DNA of 21,595 nucleotides from Akkermansiaceae bacterium UBA6138 (GTDB taxonomy: Bacteria; Verrucomicrobiota; Verrucomicrobiia; Verrucomicrobiales; DEV007), in contig DIVG01000043.1 of the NCBI GenBank assembly GCA_002422425.1, forward strand, positions 1 to 21,595, in the 5' to 3' direction. Every line of letters starts with the position of its first letter. Position 1 is the first letter of the stretch. Shown here one piece after another: positions 1 through 7,668 of this stretch. A model generated the notes under the pieces. That model saw only the letters and a list, made by a program, of their open reading frames with translations. It was not told where the DNA came from and made no database searches. The position numbers and the translations under genes were made by a program.

Positions 1-381
1 CTGGAATACCTGCGTTGCGGCCCCGGGACAAGACCCGACCTGCCGCTCATGACGATGTTGAGCGCCTCGGTGGAAGAGGATCTGCGGCCGCGCGGCGAAG
101 CCATCATGGCGCGACTCGCCGCCGCGGGCGGGTATGACGTTTCCCTCGTCGACTCCGTCGCGCGCTGCGGGGGCGGCACCATGCCGAAGGCGGAGATACC
201 CTCGCTCGCCCTCGATTTGCGACCGCTTCAGCTCAGTGTGGACCGAATGGCGGAGCTCCTGCGTAAGCGTGAATTTCCCTTGATGGGATACATCACTGAC
301 GACTCCTACCGTATTGATTTGCGTACTGTCTTCCCTGGGCAGGATGTGGTATTGGTGGAAAATCTCCTCGCCATTCAGTGA
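1..381 (+). CDS. selA: L-seryl-tRNA(Sec) selenium transferase, C-terminal part (SelA)
   Basis: This is the 3' end of a gene that begins before the window; the frame is open from base 1 and gives 126 residues. SelA is a PLP-dependent enzyme that converts seryl-tRNA(Sec) to selenocysteyl-tRNA(Sec) using selenophosphate. The visible part matches the SelA C-terminal small domain: a CGGGTMPKAEIPS stretch near residues 56-68, in the position of the GGGS/T-P..IPS segment of the family, followed by an LPL/LS..LR element, a PLMGYI segment and a final DLRTVFPGQD stretch. The PLP-binding lysine would lie upstream and cannot be checked. selB lies downstream on the same strand, which supports the call. 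An internal ATG at 49 is not the real start, because the homologous sequence continues to the window edge. Confidence 0.93.
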   Translation: MEYLRCGPGTRPDLPLMTMLSASVEEDLRPRGEAIMARLAAAGGYDVSLVDSVARCGGGTMPKAEIPSLALDLRPLQLSVDRMAELLRKREFPLMGYITDDSYRIDLRTVFPGQDVVLVENLLAIQ

Positions 382-399
382 ACAAGCCCTTTTCTATAT

Positions 400-1326
400 A
401 TGATGCTTAAACCTATGATGACCCGCCTGCTTCTCCCCGCCCTTAGTGCCGTTGCCGCCTTTGCCCTGAGCGGCTGCGGCGGTGATCCCGCGTCCGCCGA
501 CAAAGCGGCCGCGACCCTGTATCTCTCCGCCATTCCTGACGAAAAGATCACCGATCAGAAAGCCAAGTTTGACAAGCTGGCCGGCTATCTCTCGGAGAAA
601 CTCGGCGTCGGGGTGGAGTTCATTTTTTCAAGGGACTACGCCGACTCAGTCACCAAGTTTAAAAACGGAGAAGTCCACCTCGTCTGGTTCGGCGGGCTCT
701 CCGGGGTGCAGGCGCGTCTCGCCGTCGAGGGGGCAGTGGCGATCGCGCAGGGGTCGGAGGACCCGAAATACAAGTCTTACCTCATCGCGAACAAATCGAC
801 CGGGCTGGAGCCGTCCAAGATCTTTCCTGCGGCGATCAAGGACATGACCTTTACCTTCGGGTCTCCCGGATCGACCTCGGGTCGTCTCATGCCGACCTAC
901 TTTATCATGCAGAACAATGGCGGGATCGATCCTGACAAGTGGTTCTCGCAGAAGCCCGGATTCCAAATGAGCGGCGGACACGTCGCGACGACCAATGCGG
1001 TTGCCGACGGTACGTATCAGGTCGGCGCGGTGAACTACAAGACCTATGACGATATGGTCAAGAACGATCCCAAGGTCGCTGAAAACACCGTGAAGATCTG
1101 GACAACTCCGTTTTACGCCGACTACAATTTCACGATTCATCCCGAGGTCGAGGTGCTCTTCGGCGCCGGGTTCATCGCCAAAGTGCAGGCCGCCCTGATC
1201 GAGGCTCCCGCCGGGTCAGATGCCCTCAAAGCCATCAATCGCGAGTCCATCATCGCCGCGAAGAACGAGGACTTCGACGGCATCAAAAACACCGCCGTCG
1301 AACTCAAGCTCCTCGACCTCTACTGA
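400..1326 (+). CDS. PhnD-like substrate-binding lipoprotein, probably of a selenium oxyanion ABC importer
   Basis: 308 residues. The N-terminus is a lipoprotein signal with a hydrophobic core (residues 10-22) and lipobox L-S-G-C with the lipidated Cys at 26. The mature part resembles the PhnD / phosphate-phosphonate binding family: a YLSAIPDE start strand, an early YLSEKLG helix, a VWFGG segment (95-99), and GSPGSTSGR (154-162), whose STSG corresponds to the oxyanion-contacting loop of PhnD proteins. It starts 18 bases after the selA stop and is followed by its ATPase and two permeases, then selB. From memory, a PhnD-related family next to selenium genes is catalogued as a putative selenate ABC-transporter binding protein, and this protein fits that description. 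The true ligand (selenate, selenite or another Se compound) is inferred. Four ATGs lie within 21 bases of the start; I chose the first, and no clear Shine-Dalgarno separates them. Confidence 0.9.
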   Translation: MMLKPMMTRLLLPALSAVAAFALSGCGGDPASADKAAATLYLSAIPDEKITDQKAKFDKLAGYLSEKLGVGVEFIFSRDYADSVTKFKNGEVHLVWFGGLSGVQARLAVEGAVAIAQGSEDPKYKSYLIANKSTGLEPSKIFPAAIKDMTFTFGSPGSTSGRLMPTYFIMQNNGGIDPDKWFSQKPGFQMSGGHVATTNAVADGTYQVGAVNYKTYDDMVKNDPKVAENTVKIWTTPFYADYNFTIHPEVEVLFGAGFIAKVQAALIEAPAGSDALKAINRESIIAAKNEDFDGIKNTAVELKLLDLY

Positions 1327-1334
1327 GACCACAA

Positions 1335-1361
1335 GGAGGGGGGTATTCCTGTCCCCCTTTT
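1335..1361 (+). terminator. Possible attenuating hairpin between binding protein and ATPase genes
   Basis: A G-rich arm (1335-1343) can pair with CCCCCT at 1353-1358 around a loop of about nine bases, and is followed by TTTT and then CG. It lies 10-35 bases after the stop of the binding-protein gene. The geometry fits a leaky terminator or 3'-end stabiliser that would give more binding protein than ATPase or permease, a common arrangement in ABC import operons. The T-run is short and interrupted, so the call is tentative. Confidence 0.35.
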
Positions 1362-1388
1362 CGTCAGGCGGATCGTTTCTTTTTGCCC

Positions 1389-2162
1389 ATGCCCTCCGCC
1401 TTCCGCCTCGACAACGTGACTCGCCGCTACGGGTCGTTGCGTGCCGTCGAAGAAGTCTCTTTCGAAATCAAAAGGGGGGAACAGGTCGCTCTGATCGGGC
1501 CGAGCGGGAGCGGGAAGACGACTCTGATCCGCCTCCTCAACGCAATGCTGTCCCCCGACGAGGGGGCGATTCGTGTTTTTGATTCCGACCTCGACACCTG
1601 CGATGCCGGGGAGCTGCGCCGTCTCCGCACGACCCTCGCGACGATCCCGCAGCACCTCGGGCTCGTGCCGACCCTCACTTCGATTCAAAACGTCATCCTC
1701 GGGCAGGGCGGCAGTCGCGGGACGCTGCGATCGCTCCGCGACCTCCTCTTTCCGTCCCGCGCCGATGCGCTGGAGATTCACACGATCCTCGACCGCGTCG
1801 GGATCGAGGAAAAGCTTTACACCCGGGTCGCCCGGCTCTCCGGTGGTCAGCAGCAGCGCGTCGCGATCGCGCGGGCTCTCTTTCAGCATCCGGCCGCTCT
1901 TCTCGCCGACGAACCGGTCTCGAGCGTCGATCCGGCGAGAGCGCGTGACACCGTCAAGCTGCTCGGTGAACTCTCCGCCGAGCACGGCTTCACGCTCTGC
2001 GTGAGTCTTCACGACCTCGCCCTTGCCCGGGAATTTTTCCCCCGTCTCATCGGCATGAGAAAAGGCCGCATCGTCTTCGACGGCGCGCCGGACGAACTCG
2101 GTGAGGAGGATCAGCGGGCCCTTTATGATCTCAGCGATGAGGAGATGATGGCGGATGCCTGA
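1389..2162 (+). CDS. ABC transporter ATP-binding protein, PhnC-like (selenium import cluster)
   Basis: 257 residues from the ATG. This is the ATPase of the importer formed with the lipoprotein upstream and the two permeases downstream. All ABC motifs are present: Walker A GPSGSGKTT (37-45), Q-loop Gln 88, signature LSGGQQQR (150-157), Walker B ALLADEP (170-176), D-loop SSVDP (178-182) and H-loop His 208. The pattern is that of phosphonate-type (PhnC) ATPases, which handle oxyanions, and nothing suggests loss of function. A TTG six bases upstream also opens the frame, but the ATG is preferred. The start is preceded by a T/C-rich stretch and not by a Shine-Dalgarno. The next gene begins 12 bases after the stop, so cotranscription is very likely. 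Confidence 0.93.
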   Translation: MPSAFRLDNVTRRYGSLRAVEEVSFEIKRGEQVALIGPSGSGKTTLIRLLNAMLSPDEGAIRVFDSDLDTCDAGELRRLRTTLATIPQHLGLVPTLTSIQNVILGQGGSRGTLRSLRDLLFPSRADALEIHTILDRVGIEEKLYTRVARLSGGQQQRVAIARALFQHPAALLADEPVSSVDPARARDTVKLLGELSAEHGFTLCVSLHDLALAREFFPRLIGMRKGRIVFDGAPDELGEEDQRALYDLSDEEMMADA

Positions 2163-2174
2163 CCGGTCTTACCC

Positions 2175-3047
2175 ATGAAAGCGGACACGGGAAAATACGG
2201 ACTGAAACGATGGGTCGGAGCCGGCCTCATCGTCGCCTTTGTCCTCTGTGCCCGGGCGCTCGGGCTCACTCCTGGCGGTCTCATTCCGCCCGATGCCGGG
2301 CACTGGGAGCGCACCGGCGCGTTCTTTGCCGCCGCGCTCGATCCGGCCTTCGACTACGAGGATGAGAACGTCCCCGATGAGGCCGATCCGATCTGGTGGA
2401 AGGGGATCAAAGGCGTCTTTCTGACCCTCAAGTTCGCCTTCGGCGCGATGAGTCTCGCGGTGCCGACGGCATTGGTGTTAGGGTTTCTCGGATCCTCGGC
2501 CTGGTGGCCCGAGCCCTGCGGTAGGCGGGCGCGCGCGCTCCTGCGCTCGGTCTATCTCGTCAGCCGTCTTTTCATGAGCGTGATCAGGTCCATCCACGAG
2601 CTGATCTGGGCGCTGCTTTTTCTCTCCGCGATGGGCGTTTCCCCGCTCGCCGGCATGATCGCCCTCGCCCTGCCCTTTTCCGGAACGCTGGGAAAGGTCT
2701 TTTCTGAAATCATTGACGAAGAGGCCCGCGATGCGTCGCAGGCGCTCAAAGCGATCGGCCATGGCCCGGTGCAGACCTTTCTCGTCGGCATCCTGCCCCG
2801 GGCGATGCCGAATCTCGTGAGCTACAGCTTCTATCGTTTCGAATGCGCCCTGCGTTCCTCGGCGGTGCTTGGGTTTGTCGGGATCGAGACGATAGGCCTC
2901 TATATCGAACTATCCCACGAGGAGTTCTATTACCGTGAGGTCTGGACCTATCTGTATCTTGTCATCGCGATGATCGTCGTCGTCGATCTCTGGGGCGCGG
3001 CGATCCGGCGGCGGCTGCACACGAGCACGGGAGGCTGCGCGATATGA
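2175..3047 (+). CDS. ABC transporter permease 1, PhnE-like (selenium import cluster)
   Basis: 290 residues. This is an inner-membrane permease of the PhnE type. A first TM helix (about 12-30) is followed by a roughly 45-residue hydrophilic stretch rich in acidic residues. Further TM helices lie near 80-104, 120-150, 155-172, 225-245 and 258-278. The EAA loop that docks onto the ATPase is visible around 182-212 (EEARDASQALKAIGHG followed by ILPRAMPN). The SIHELIWALLF segment is typical of PhnE-like subunits. Its stop overlaps the start of the second permease as ATGA, indicating translational coupling. Two different permease genes suggest a heterodimeric channel. The substrate is inferred from the flanking selA and selB. 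Confidence 0.92.
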   Translation: MKADTGKYGLKRWVGAGLIVAFVLCARALGLTPGGLIPPDAGHWERTGAFFAAALDPAFDYEDENVPDEADPIWWKGIKGVFLTLKFAFGAMSLAVPTALVLGFLGSSAWWPEPCGRRARALLRSVYLVSRLFMSVIRSIHELIWALLFLSAMGVSPLAGMIALALPFSGTLGKVFSEIIDEEARDASQALKAIGHGPVQTFLVGILPRAMPNLVSYSFYRFECALRSSAVLGFVGIETIGLYIELSHEEFYYREVWTYLYLVIAMIVVVDLWGAAIRRRLHTSTGGCAI

Positions 3048-3967
3048 GCGGGACCGTGACATCTCCGGACGATTGTCTCGCCCGCGTGGACGAATTAAAG
3101 CGGCAGCGCGCCCGCAGTCCCTTTCTGCGACTTAGTGCGGTGGTGGTGGTGTCAGGCATTGTGTGGGCCTGGCTCTCGAGCACTCCACTGCTCGGCCGGC
3201 TCCCGGCGGAGAGGCGCTGGCTGAACGTTAAGAATTTTCTCAACGAGCTCGTTCCGGCTCCGGTGCGGCAGTCGGGTGAATGGAGCGACGCCCTGCCATG
3301 GGCGTGGAATCTCCTCACTGACGAGGGTTTTCTCGCGCTCCTCATGACCTTCGCGGCCGCGACGGCGGCGATCATTCTCGCGGGCACGCTCGTCCTGCCG
3401 TTGCTGCCGCTCGCGAGCCGTCGCCTCGCGCGGGTCGATCCCTTCGGGCTTCGGGCGGGGAAGACCGGACCGCTCGCGGCGATGTTCTGGAGAATGATCG
3501 GTCCGCTCGTTCGCTTCGGATTTGTCCTCTCCCGTTCCGTGCCGGAATATCTGATCGCCTTTCTCCTCATCTCCATGCTCGGACTTCAGTTCTGGCCGCT
3601 CGTGCTCGCCCTGGCGATTCACAATCTCGGGATCCTCGGGCGACTCTGGGGCGAGGTCGTGGAAAACGCCGACGATGCCCCAGCCGTCCGCGCGTTTGCC
3701 GCAGGCCAGGGGCGGTCCTCGACCTTTGCCACGACGATCCTGCCCGGCGTGTTTAACCGCTTCCTCATCTACTTTTTCTACCGCTGGGAGACCTGCGTCA
3801 AAGACGCCACCGTCCTCGGGATGCTGGGGCTGCTGACGCTCGGGAAACTCATCGCCCTCTCGAAGGGATTCTTCTGGGATCAGATGTTCTTCTACGTGCT
3901 CCTGGGCGGTTCCGTTATCGTCGTCGGCGACCTCTTTTCGATGGCGCTTCGCCGCTGGTTGCGGTAG
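3044..3967 (+). CDS. ABC transporter permease 2, PhnE-like (selenium import cluster)
   Basis: 307 residues, starting in a 4-base ATGA overlap with permease 1. A GGGAGG purine run about nine bases upstream of the ATG is one of the few Shine-Dalgarno-like sites in the window. TM helices are visible near 28-45, 97-125, 155-185, 185-205 and 270-298. The EAA-type loop appears around 215-245, with VVENADDAPAVRAFAAGQG and then ILPGVFNRFL. The family motif SVPEYLIAFLLISMLGLQFWP is related to, but clearly diverged from, the matching stretch of permease 1, so the pair arose by old duplication rather than recent copying. The 39-base gap to selB contains no hairpin, so selB probably belongs to the same transcript. 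Confidence 0.91.
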   Translation: MSGTVTSPDDCLARVDELKRQRARSPFLRLSAVVVVSGIVWAWLSSTPLLGRLPAERRWLNVKNFLNELVPAPVRQSGEWSDALPWAWNLLTDEGFLALLMTFAAATAAIILAGTLVLPLLPLASRRLARVDPFGLRAGKTGPLAAMFWRMIGPLVRFGFVLSRSVPEYLIAFLLISMLGLQFWPLVLALAIHNLGILGRLWGEVVENADDAPAVRAFAAGQGRSSTFATTILPGVFNRFLIYFFYRWETCVKDATVLGMLGLLTLGKLIALSKGFFWDQMFFYVLLGGSVIVVGDLFSMALRRWLR

Positions 3968-4006
3968 ACCCGAACCTGCTTTTCCTTCACCCTTTTCGCC
4001 CCCCCC

Positions 4007-5953
4007 ATGTCCACCCGTCACTTCATCCTCGGAACCGCCGGCCACATTGATCATGGCAAAAGTTCGCTGATCGTGGCGCTTACGGGGACGGACCCCGATC
4101 GTCTCCCCGAGGAAAAACGACGCGGCATGACGATCGAACTGGGCTTTGCCGAACTCGATCTCGAAGCGACTGACGGCAGCGGGGACAAGCTTGTCGTCGG
4201 CGTCGTCGATGTGCCGGGGCATTCCGACTTCGTCAAAAACATGGTCGCCGGGGTCGGCGCGATCGATCTCGCCCTCTTCATTGTCGCGGCCGACGACGGC
4301 TGGATGCCGCAGACCGAGGAGCACTATCAGATCCTCCAGTATCTCGGGGTGAAGCGGGCCGTTATCGCCCTGACCAAGGTCGATCTCGCCGAGGATCTCG
4401 AACTCGTCCTCGAGGATCTCAGGGAAAATCTCGAGGGTGGCGCGTGGGAGCATGCCCCGGTCGTGCCCGTCTCTTCCCACATGGGGCAGGGGATTCCCGA
4501 GCTGCGCGCCGCCTTGGCGGGACTGCTCACGGAGGCGGGTCCGGTAAGGGACAGTGGAAAACCGAGACTGCCGGTGGACCGTGCTTTTTCTCTCAAGGGC
4601 GTCGGCACCGTCGTGACGGGAACTCTCATCGACGGACCGATCAAAACGGGTAGTGATCTCGTCGTGCAGCCCGGCGGTCTCGCGGCGCACGTTCGCAGCG
4701 CCCAGTCGCACGGGAGCGCGACCGATCTCGTCACTCCCGGCACCCGCACCGCGCTGAATCTCGCCGGCCTTGCGGTCCGTGACTCCGGCGACGCCGCACG
4801 AACGGGGGTGGCGCGCGGGGACGTTCTTACCCTGCCGAGTCTCGGATCCGCCGTCACCGCGATCGACGTCCTCATCACCAAATCGAATCGGGGAATTCGC
4901 GGGATGCGCAAGTCGACCCGTGCCCTCCGCACCGGACGCGAAGTGATGTTTCACCACGGCAGCACCGGACGTCCGGCTCGACTTCATCTTCTCGGACAGC
5001 GCGCTCTCGAGCCGGGCGAATCCGTCCTCGCGGAGCTGCGCTTTCGTGATCCAGTCTACGTCTTCATCGGCGACAGCTTCGTCCTCCGCGATGCCTCGGC
5101 CGGACTCACCCTCGCCGGAGGCGTTGTCCTCGACGAGGACGCAAACCGGAGAGCGTTTCGCAAGGCTTTCCAGGCCGACTTTCTCGCGGCGCGACGCGAT
5201 CACTACGACGATCTCGACGTGCTCTTGCGGACGCAACTGGTCCGGGACAAAGCCGTCCAGCGAGCCTCGCTCCTTGCCAAGTCGCGGTTCAGTATCACGC
5301 AGGTTCGGGCCGGGATCGACGCCATGATCGGGAGCGGCGAGGTCGTGCAAAGCGGAGAGTGGGTCTTTGAAAGCGGATGGTGGAAGCGTCTCTCGCGCCT
5401 CGCCGGGGACAGGGTGAAAGCCGCCCATCGCGAGCATCCCGATCATCTCGGGCTGCCGCTGCGGGATCTCCGCACGATGATGAGTCCCGAACTGCCCTCG
5501 GCGAAGTTTTTCGACGCGCTCCTCGCCGGATTACTCGGAGGAGAATTCGCCAAGGCGGGGCCGAACATCCGCCACCGCAACCACCAGCCCAAACTCCCGC
5601 CCGAACTGATCAAGGCCGGCGAACTCGTGCGCCAGCGCCTCGCCTCGGATCTCATCGCGCCTCCCAACAAGGGTGAGACGGCGACGAATGCGGCCGAGGA
5701 AAAAGCGCTCCGCTTTCTCGTGAACATGGGCGAAGTGATCGATCTCGATGCGAAGACGGTCATCTCCAGCGCCGGGTATGAGAGGATCAAAACACAGATT
5801 GTCGAGTATCTCCAGTCACATGGAAAAGCGACCGCGAGCGACCTGCGGCAGCACACCGGCACGGTCAGGCGCATTCTCATGCCCCTGCTCGAAAAGCTCG
5901 ACGAGGAAAAGGTTACCTTAAGAGAAGGCGATGATCGGCGTTTGCCGGAGTGA
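4007..5953 (+). CDS. selB: Selenocysteine-specific translation elongation factor SelB
   Basis: 648 residues, slightly longer than E. coli SelB (614). SelB is an EF-Tu-like GTPase that delivers Sec-tRNA(Sec) to UGA codons marked by a SECIS hairpin. The GTPase domain is complete: G1 GHIDHGKSS (12-20), switch I RGMTIELG (39-46), G3 DVPGH (68-72) and G4 TKVD (123-126). The LPEEKRRGMTIELG stretch is diagnostic of SelB. Beta-barrel domains follow to about residue 360, and then winged-helix repeats that bind the SECIS RNA; the final one ends near RRILMPLLEKLDEEKVTLREGD. The leader before the ATG is almost pure pyrimidine, without a Shine-Dalgarno. No selC, selD or recognisable selenoprotein gene is in the window. 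Confidence 0.97.
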   Translation: MSTRHFILGTAGHIDHGKSSLIVALTGTDPDRLPEEKRRGMTIELGFAELDLEATDGSGDKLVVGVVDVPGHSDFVKNMVAGVGAIDLALFIVAADDGWMPQTEEHYQILQYLGVKRAVIALTKVDLAEDLELVLEDLRENLEGGAWEHAPVVPVSSHMGQGIPELRAALAGLLTEAGPVRDSGKPRLPVDRAFSLKGVGTVVTGTLIDGPIKTGSDLVVQPGGLAAHVRSAQSHGSATDLVTPGTRTALNLAGLAVRDSGDAARTGVARGDVLTLPSLGSAVTAIDVLITKSNRGIRGMRKSTRALRTGREVMFHHGSTGRPARLHLLGQRALEPGESVLAELRFRDPVYVFIGDSFVLRDASAGLTLAGGVVLDEDANRRAFRKAFQADFLAARRDHYDDLDVLLRTQLVRDKAVQRASLLAKSRFSITQVRAGIDAMIGSGEVVQSGEWVFESGWWKRLSRLAGDRVKAAHREHPDHLGLPLRDLRTMMSPELPSAKFFDALLAGLLGGEFAKAGPNIRHRNHQPKLPPELIKAGELVRQRLASDLIAPPNKGETATNAAEEKALRFLVNMGEVIDLDAKTVISSAGYERIKTQIVEYLQSHGKATASDLRQHTGTVRRILMPLLEKLDEEKVTLREGDDRRLPE

Positions 5954-5964
5954 GGAGGCCTCAC
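5950..5964. terminator. Perfect palindrome spanning both convergent stop codons
   Basis: GTGAGG-AGG-CCTCAC is a six-base-pair stem with a three-base loop. It contains the last base and stop of selB (TGA 5951-5953) and the stop of the opposing membrane-protein gene (5961-5963). It could form in both transcripts and act as a shared 3' end, but no T-run follows on either strand. I therefore call it terminator-like only. Confidence 0.35.
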
Positions 5965-7271
5965 GACACTACCGTCGAATCTCCCGGGCCGGGCAGCGCT
6001 TTCGCCGGAAAGGTCTCCGCCGCCCAGCGCGTGATTGCCTTCATCCCGCGACCCACGTAATGATCGTGGATGGCCCCGATGCCGAGAGTCGCGGCAACCG
6101 CCTCAAGGTCGTGGCGATGGCGGGGGAGGAGATGGAGGAGCGTCACCGTTTTCTCCGATTCGTCGAGACGCACGCGGACCGAGGGAAAGAGCAGTCCTTT
6201 CTGCATCGAGAGTTTTTCACCGTCGGGCAGTGCCAGGATACGGGCGGGACCGAAGAGGAGGAAGCGGCTCGAAAAAACAATCCGTCCTTCGTCGTTTTTC
6301 CTGAGCGTGCCGAAAGTCCGGGCGGGCAAAAGCTCGCTTCCCTGACGGGCGAGAAAGGCCCGCGTCTTGCCGCTTTTCGATTCATTCCGGACGAGCGATC
6401 GCAGGAAGTCGACCGACATCGCCGTGCCGAAAGCACAGAGGCGGAAGGAACGCGGAGCGAGGTAGATCGCGATGGCGATAACGATACCGCAAAGGATCGC
6501 GGCAATGATCGGACTGATGAAATAGAGCAGTCCCATTAATCCCAAGAGGAGCCCGCGCGAGACTTTCAGAAGGAGGTCGAGAATGCTGAAGGGCGAGAGG
6601 AGCAGGAGCACGTTGAGCGAATGGCTCGTGAGCCAGACCGCAAAAAAAGCGATCAGCGCAAAGGGCAAAAAGACCGCGAGTAGAAAGATCGACGAGCCCG
6701 CCAGTTCCGGCGTGATGAACGCCAGCCCCGAACCCGAAAGCGCCGACGAGAACTCCGCCGTTGCCGGAGCCTTTGCCGCAAAGTGCTGCGAGAGCTGGCT
6801 CGTCAGGAAGGGAAGAAAGGCCGTGCCCGCGACGATTGCGCTGAGTTTGTCCTCAAAGAGCTCGACCAGATCAAAGGGCTTTTTCAAAATCGCCGGCATC
6901 GCCGATCCGAAGAGGTCTTTGGTGAAGCCGAGACCGAGGATCCCGAATCCGATGCCCCAGGCGACCGGGTGGCAGAACCACGGCAGCAGTTGCCGCTGCT
7001 CGGGACTCGCCATGAAATACTGCCAGGTTCCCACCCCGCAAACGCCCAGGAGCGGCGAGATCGCCACCCCCGTGACCTGCGTGATTCCTTCCGCGAGCGA
7101 GACGCCCGGGAGACGGAGCGCGTCTGCAGAGACTGGAGTCGCGGCAGGCGCGAGCGTCGCCTCGGCCAGAGCCGTCTGCGCCAGCGCCGGAGCGAGGAGG
7201 AAGGCGACGAAGGTGAGAAGCAGCAGCAGTGAAAAAGCCCGTCGTCGCAGTCGAAGGGGTGCGGTCGTCAT
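5961..7271 (-). CDS. Uncharacterised multi-pass membrane protein with signal-like N-terminus
   Basis: 436 residues from the ATG at 7271. I do not recognise the family. The N-terminus has an arginine-rich n-region (RLRRR), a long hydrophobic core and an APALA site, which fits a cleavable signal peptide ending near residue 31. Hydrophobic helices follow near 62-84, 101-117, 145-160, 193-213 and 219-270. A soluble C-terminal domain of about 160 residues (275-436) contains a FSSRFLLFGPARILALPDG element. The frame stays open upstream to 7445, but the signal peptide starts at 7271 and the extra sequence has low-complexity, non-protein character. It is convergent with selB (7-base gap) and divergent from the antitoxin gene. 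Nothing links it to selenium except position. Confidence 0.8.
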   Translation of the reverse strand: MTTAPLRLRRRAFSLLLLLTFVAFLLAPALAQTALAEATLAPAATPVSADALRLPGVSLAEGITQVTGVAISPLLGVCGVGTWQYFMASPEQRQLLPWFCHPVAWGIGFGILGLGFTKDLFGSAMPAILKKPFDLVELFEDKLSAIVAGTAFLPFLTSQLSQHFAAKAPATAEFSSALSGSGLAFITPELAGSSIFLLAVFLPFALIAFFAVWLTSHSLNVLLLLSPFSILDLLLKVSRGLLLGLMGLLYFISPIIAAILCGIVIAIAIYLAPRSFRLCAFGTAMSVDFLRSLVRNESKSGKTRAFLARQGSELLPARTFGTLRKNDEGRIVFSSRFLLFGPARILALPDGEKLSMQKGLLFPSVRVRLDESEKTVTLLHLLPRHRHDLEAVAATLGIGAIHDHYVGRGMKAITRWAAETFPAKALPGPGDSTVVS

Positions 7272-7355
7272 GGCCAAAGGATGCGGGAGAGAGAATGGGG
7301 AGTCAATGGGGAAGGGGATTAACCTTGGAGTATTGTTCACAGAAAAAGAAGCACG

Positions 7356-7589
7356 ATGAAAACGGCGACCGTGAGTGATCTTAGAAACCGTTACACCGCC
7401 CCGCCCGAAGGGATTGAGGCTGGCGAAGAGATCGTGATCACGCAACGTGGAAAGGCGATAGTGTGCTTGGTCCCGGAGTCTCCAGCGGAGTCCGGCGGGG
7501 AAGAGTGGTCTGAAAGTCCTGCCGTGAAACGTGACACGATCTGTGGCGCGCGTCTTAACAGCGGGCGAGTCCGCCGGGATTATTCATGA
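7356..7589 (+). CDS. Orphan Phd/YefM-type antitoxin, probably frameshifted near its C-terminus
   Basis: 77 residues. The N-terminal half is a clear Phd/YefM antitoxin DNA-binding domain: MKTATVSDLRNRY, then IEAGEEIVITQRGKAI and a VCLVPE strand (about 1-42). These proteins repress their own operon and neutralise a partner toxin through the C-terminal tail. After SPAVKRD the reading frame turns into a basic, unfamiliar tail. In the +1 frame from 7555, however, the DNA reads LTAGESAGIIHEAGGKW and stops at 7606-7608, which looks like the normal C-terminal segment of these antitoxins. A one-base insertion near 7550-7555 explains this. No toxin ORF follows, so the gene looks like a decaying remnant, perhaps still able to bind DNA. 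Confidence 0.75.
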   Translation: MKTATVSDLRNRYTAPPEGIEAGEEIVITQRGKAIVCLVPESPAESGGEEWSESPAVKRDTICGARLNSGRVRRDYS

Positions 7590-7614
7590 GGCGGGTGGCA
7601 AATGGTGATTTTCT

Positions 7615-7624
7615 CCGGTAGGGA
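7615..7624 (+). repeat. Short repeat CCGGTAGGGA, copy 1, with a partly conserved flank
   Basis: CCGGTAGGGA followed by C-G-rich sequence with CGCCGGG recurs at 13794-13803 in the same orientation, there directly after the stop of the beta-helix gene. Only about 20 positions are similar, so this may be a small dispersed intergenic repeat or chance. Confidence 0.3.
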
Positions 7625-7668
7625 CGCAGCGCCGGGAGGTCCGCCTTGATCACACAAGAATCAACGGC

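Noticed and set aside
1383..1388. TTG start two codons upstream of the ATPase ATG
   Set aside because: The ATG at 1389 fits the family N-terminus and no ribosome-binding site favours the TTG.
2175..3967. Phosphonate uptake (phnCDE) as the role of the transporter
   Set aside because: No C-P lyase or phosphonatase gene is present, while selA and selB flank the transporter directly. The homology is to the superfamily, not proof of substrate.
3152..5446. 764-codon open frame on the minus strand, opposite the second permease and selB
   Set aside because: It is antisense to two genes with full family motifs. Its translation is charged and low in hydrophobic pattern, as expected from the GC-rich antisense frame.
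7586..7621. 11-codon ORF starting in an ATGA overlap with the antitoxin stop, considered as a toxin start
   Set aside because: It stops after MRRVANGDFLR and resembles no toxin N-terminus. The +1-frame antitoxin tail runs through the same bases and explains them better.
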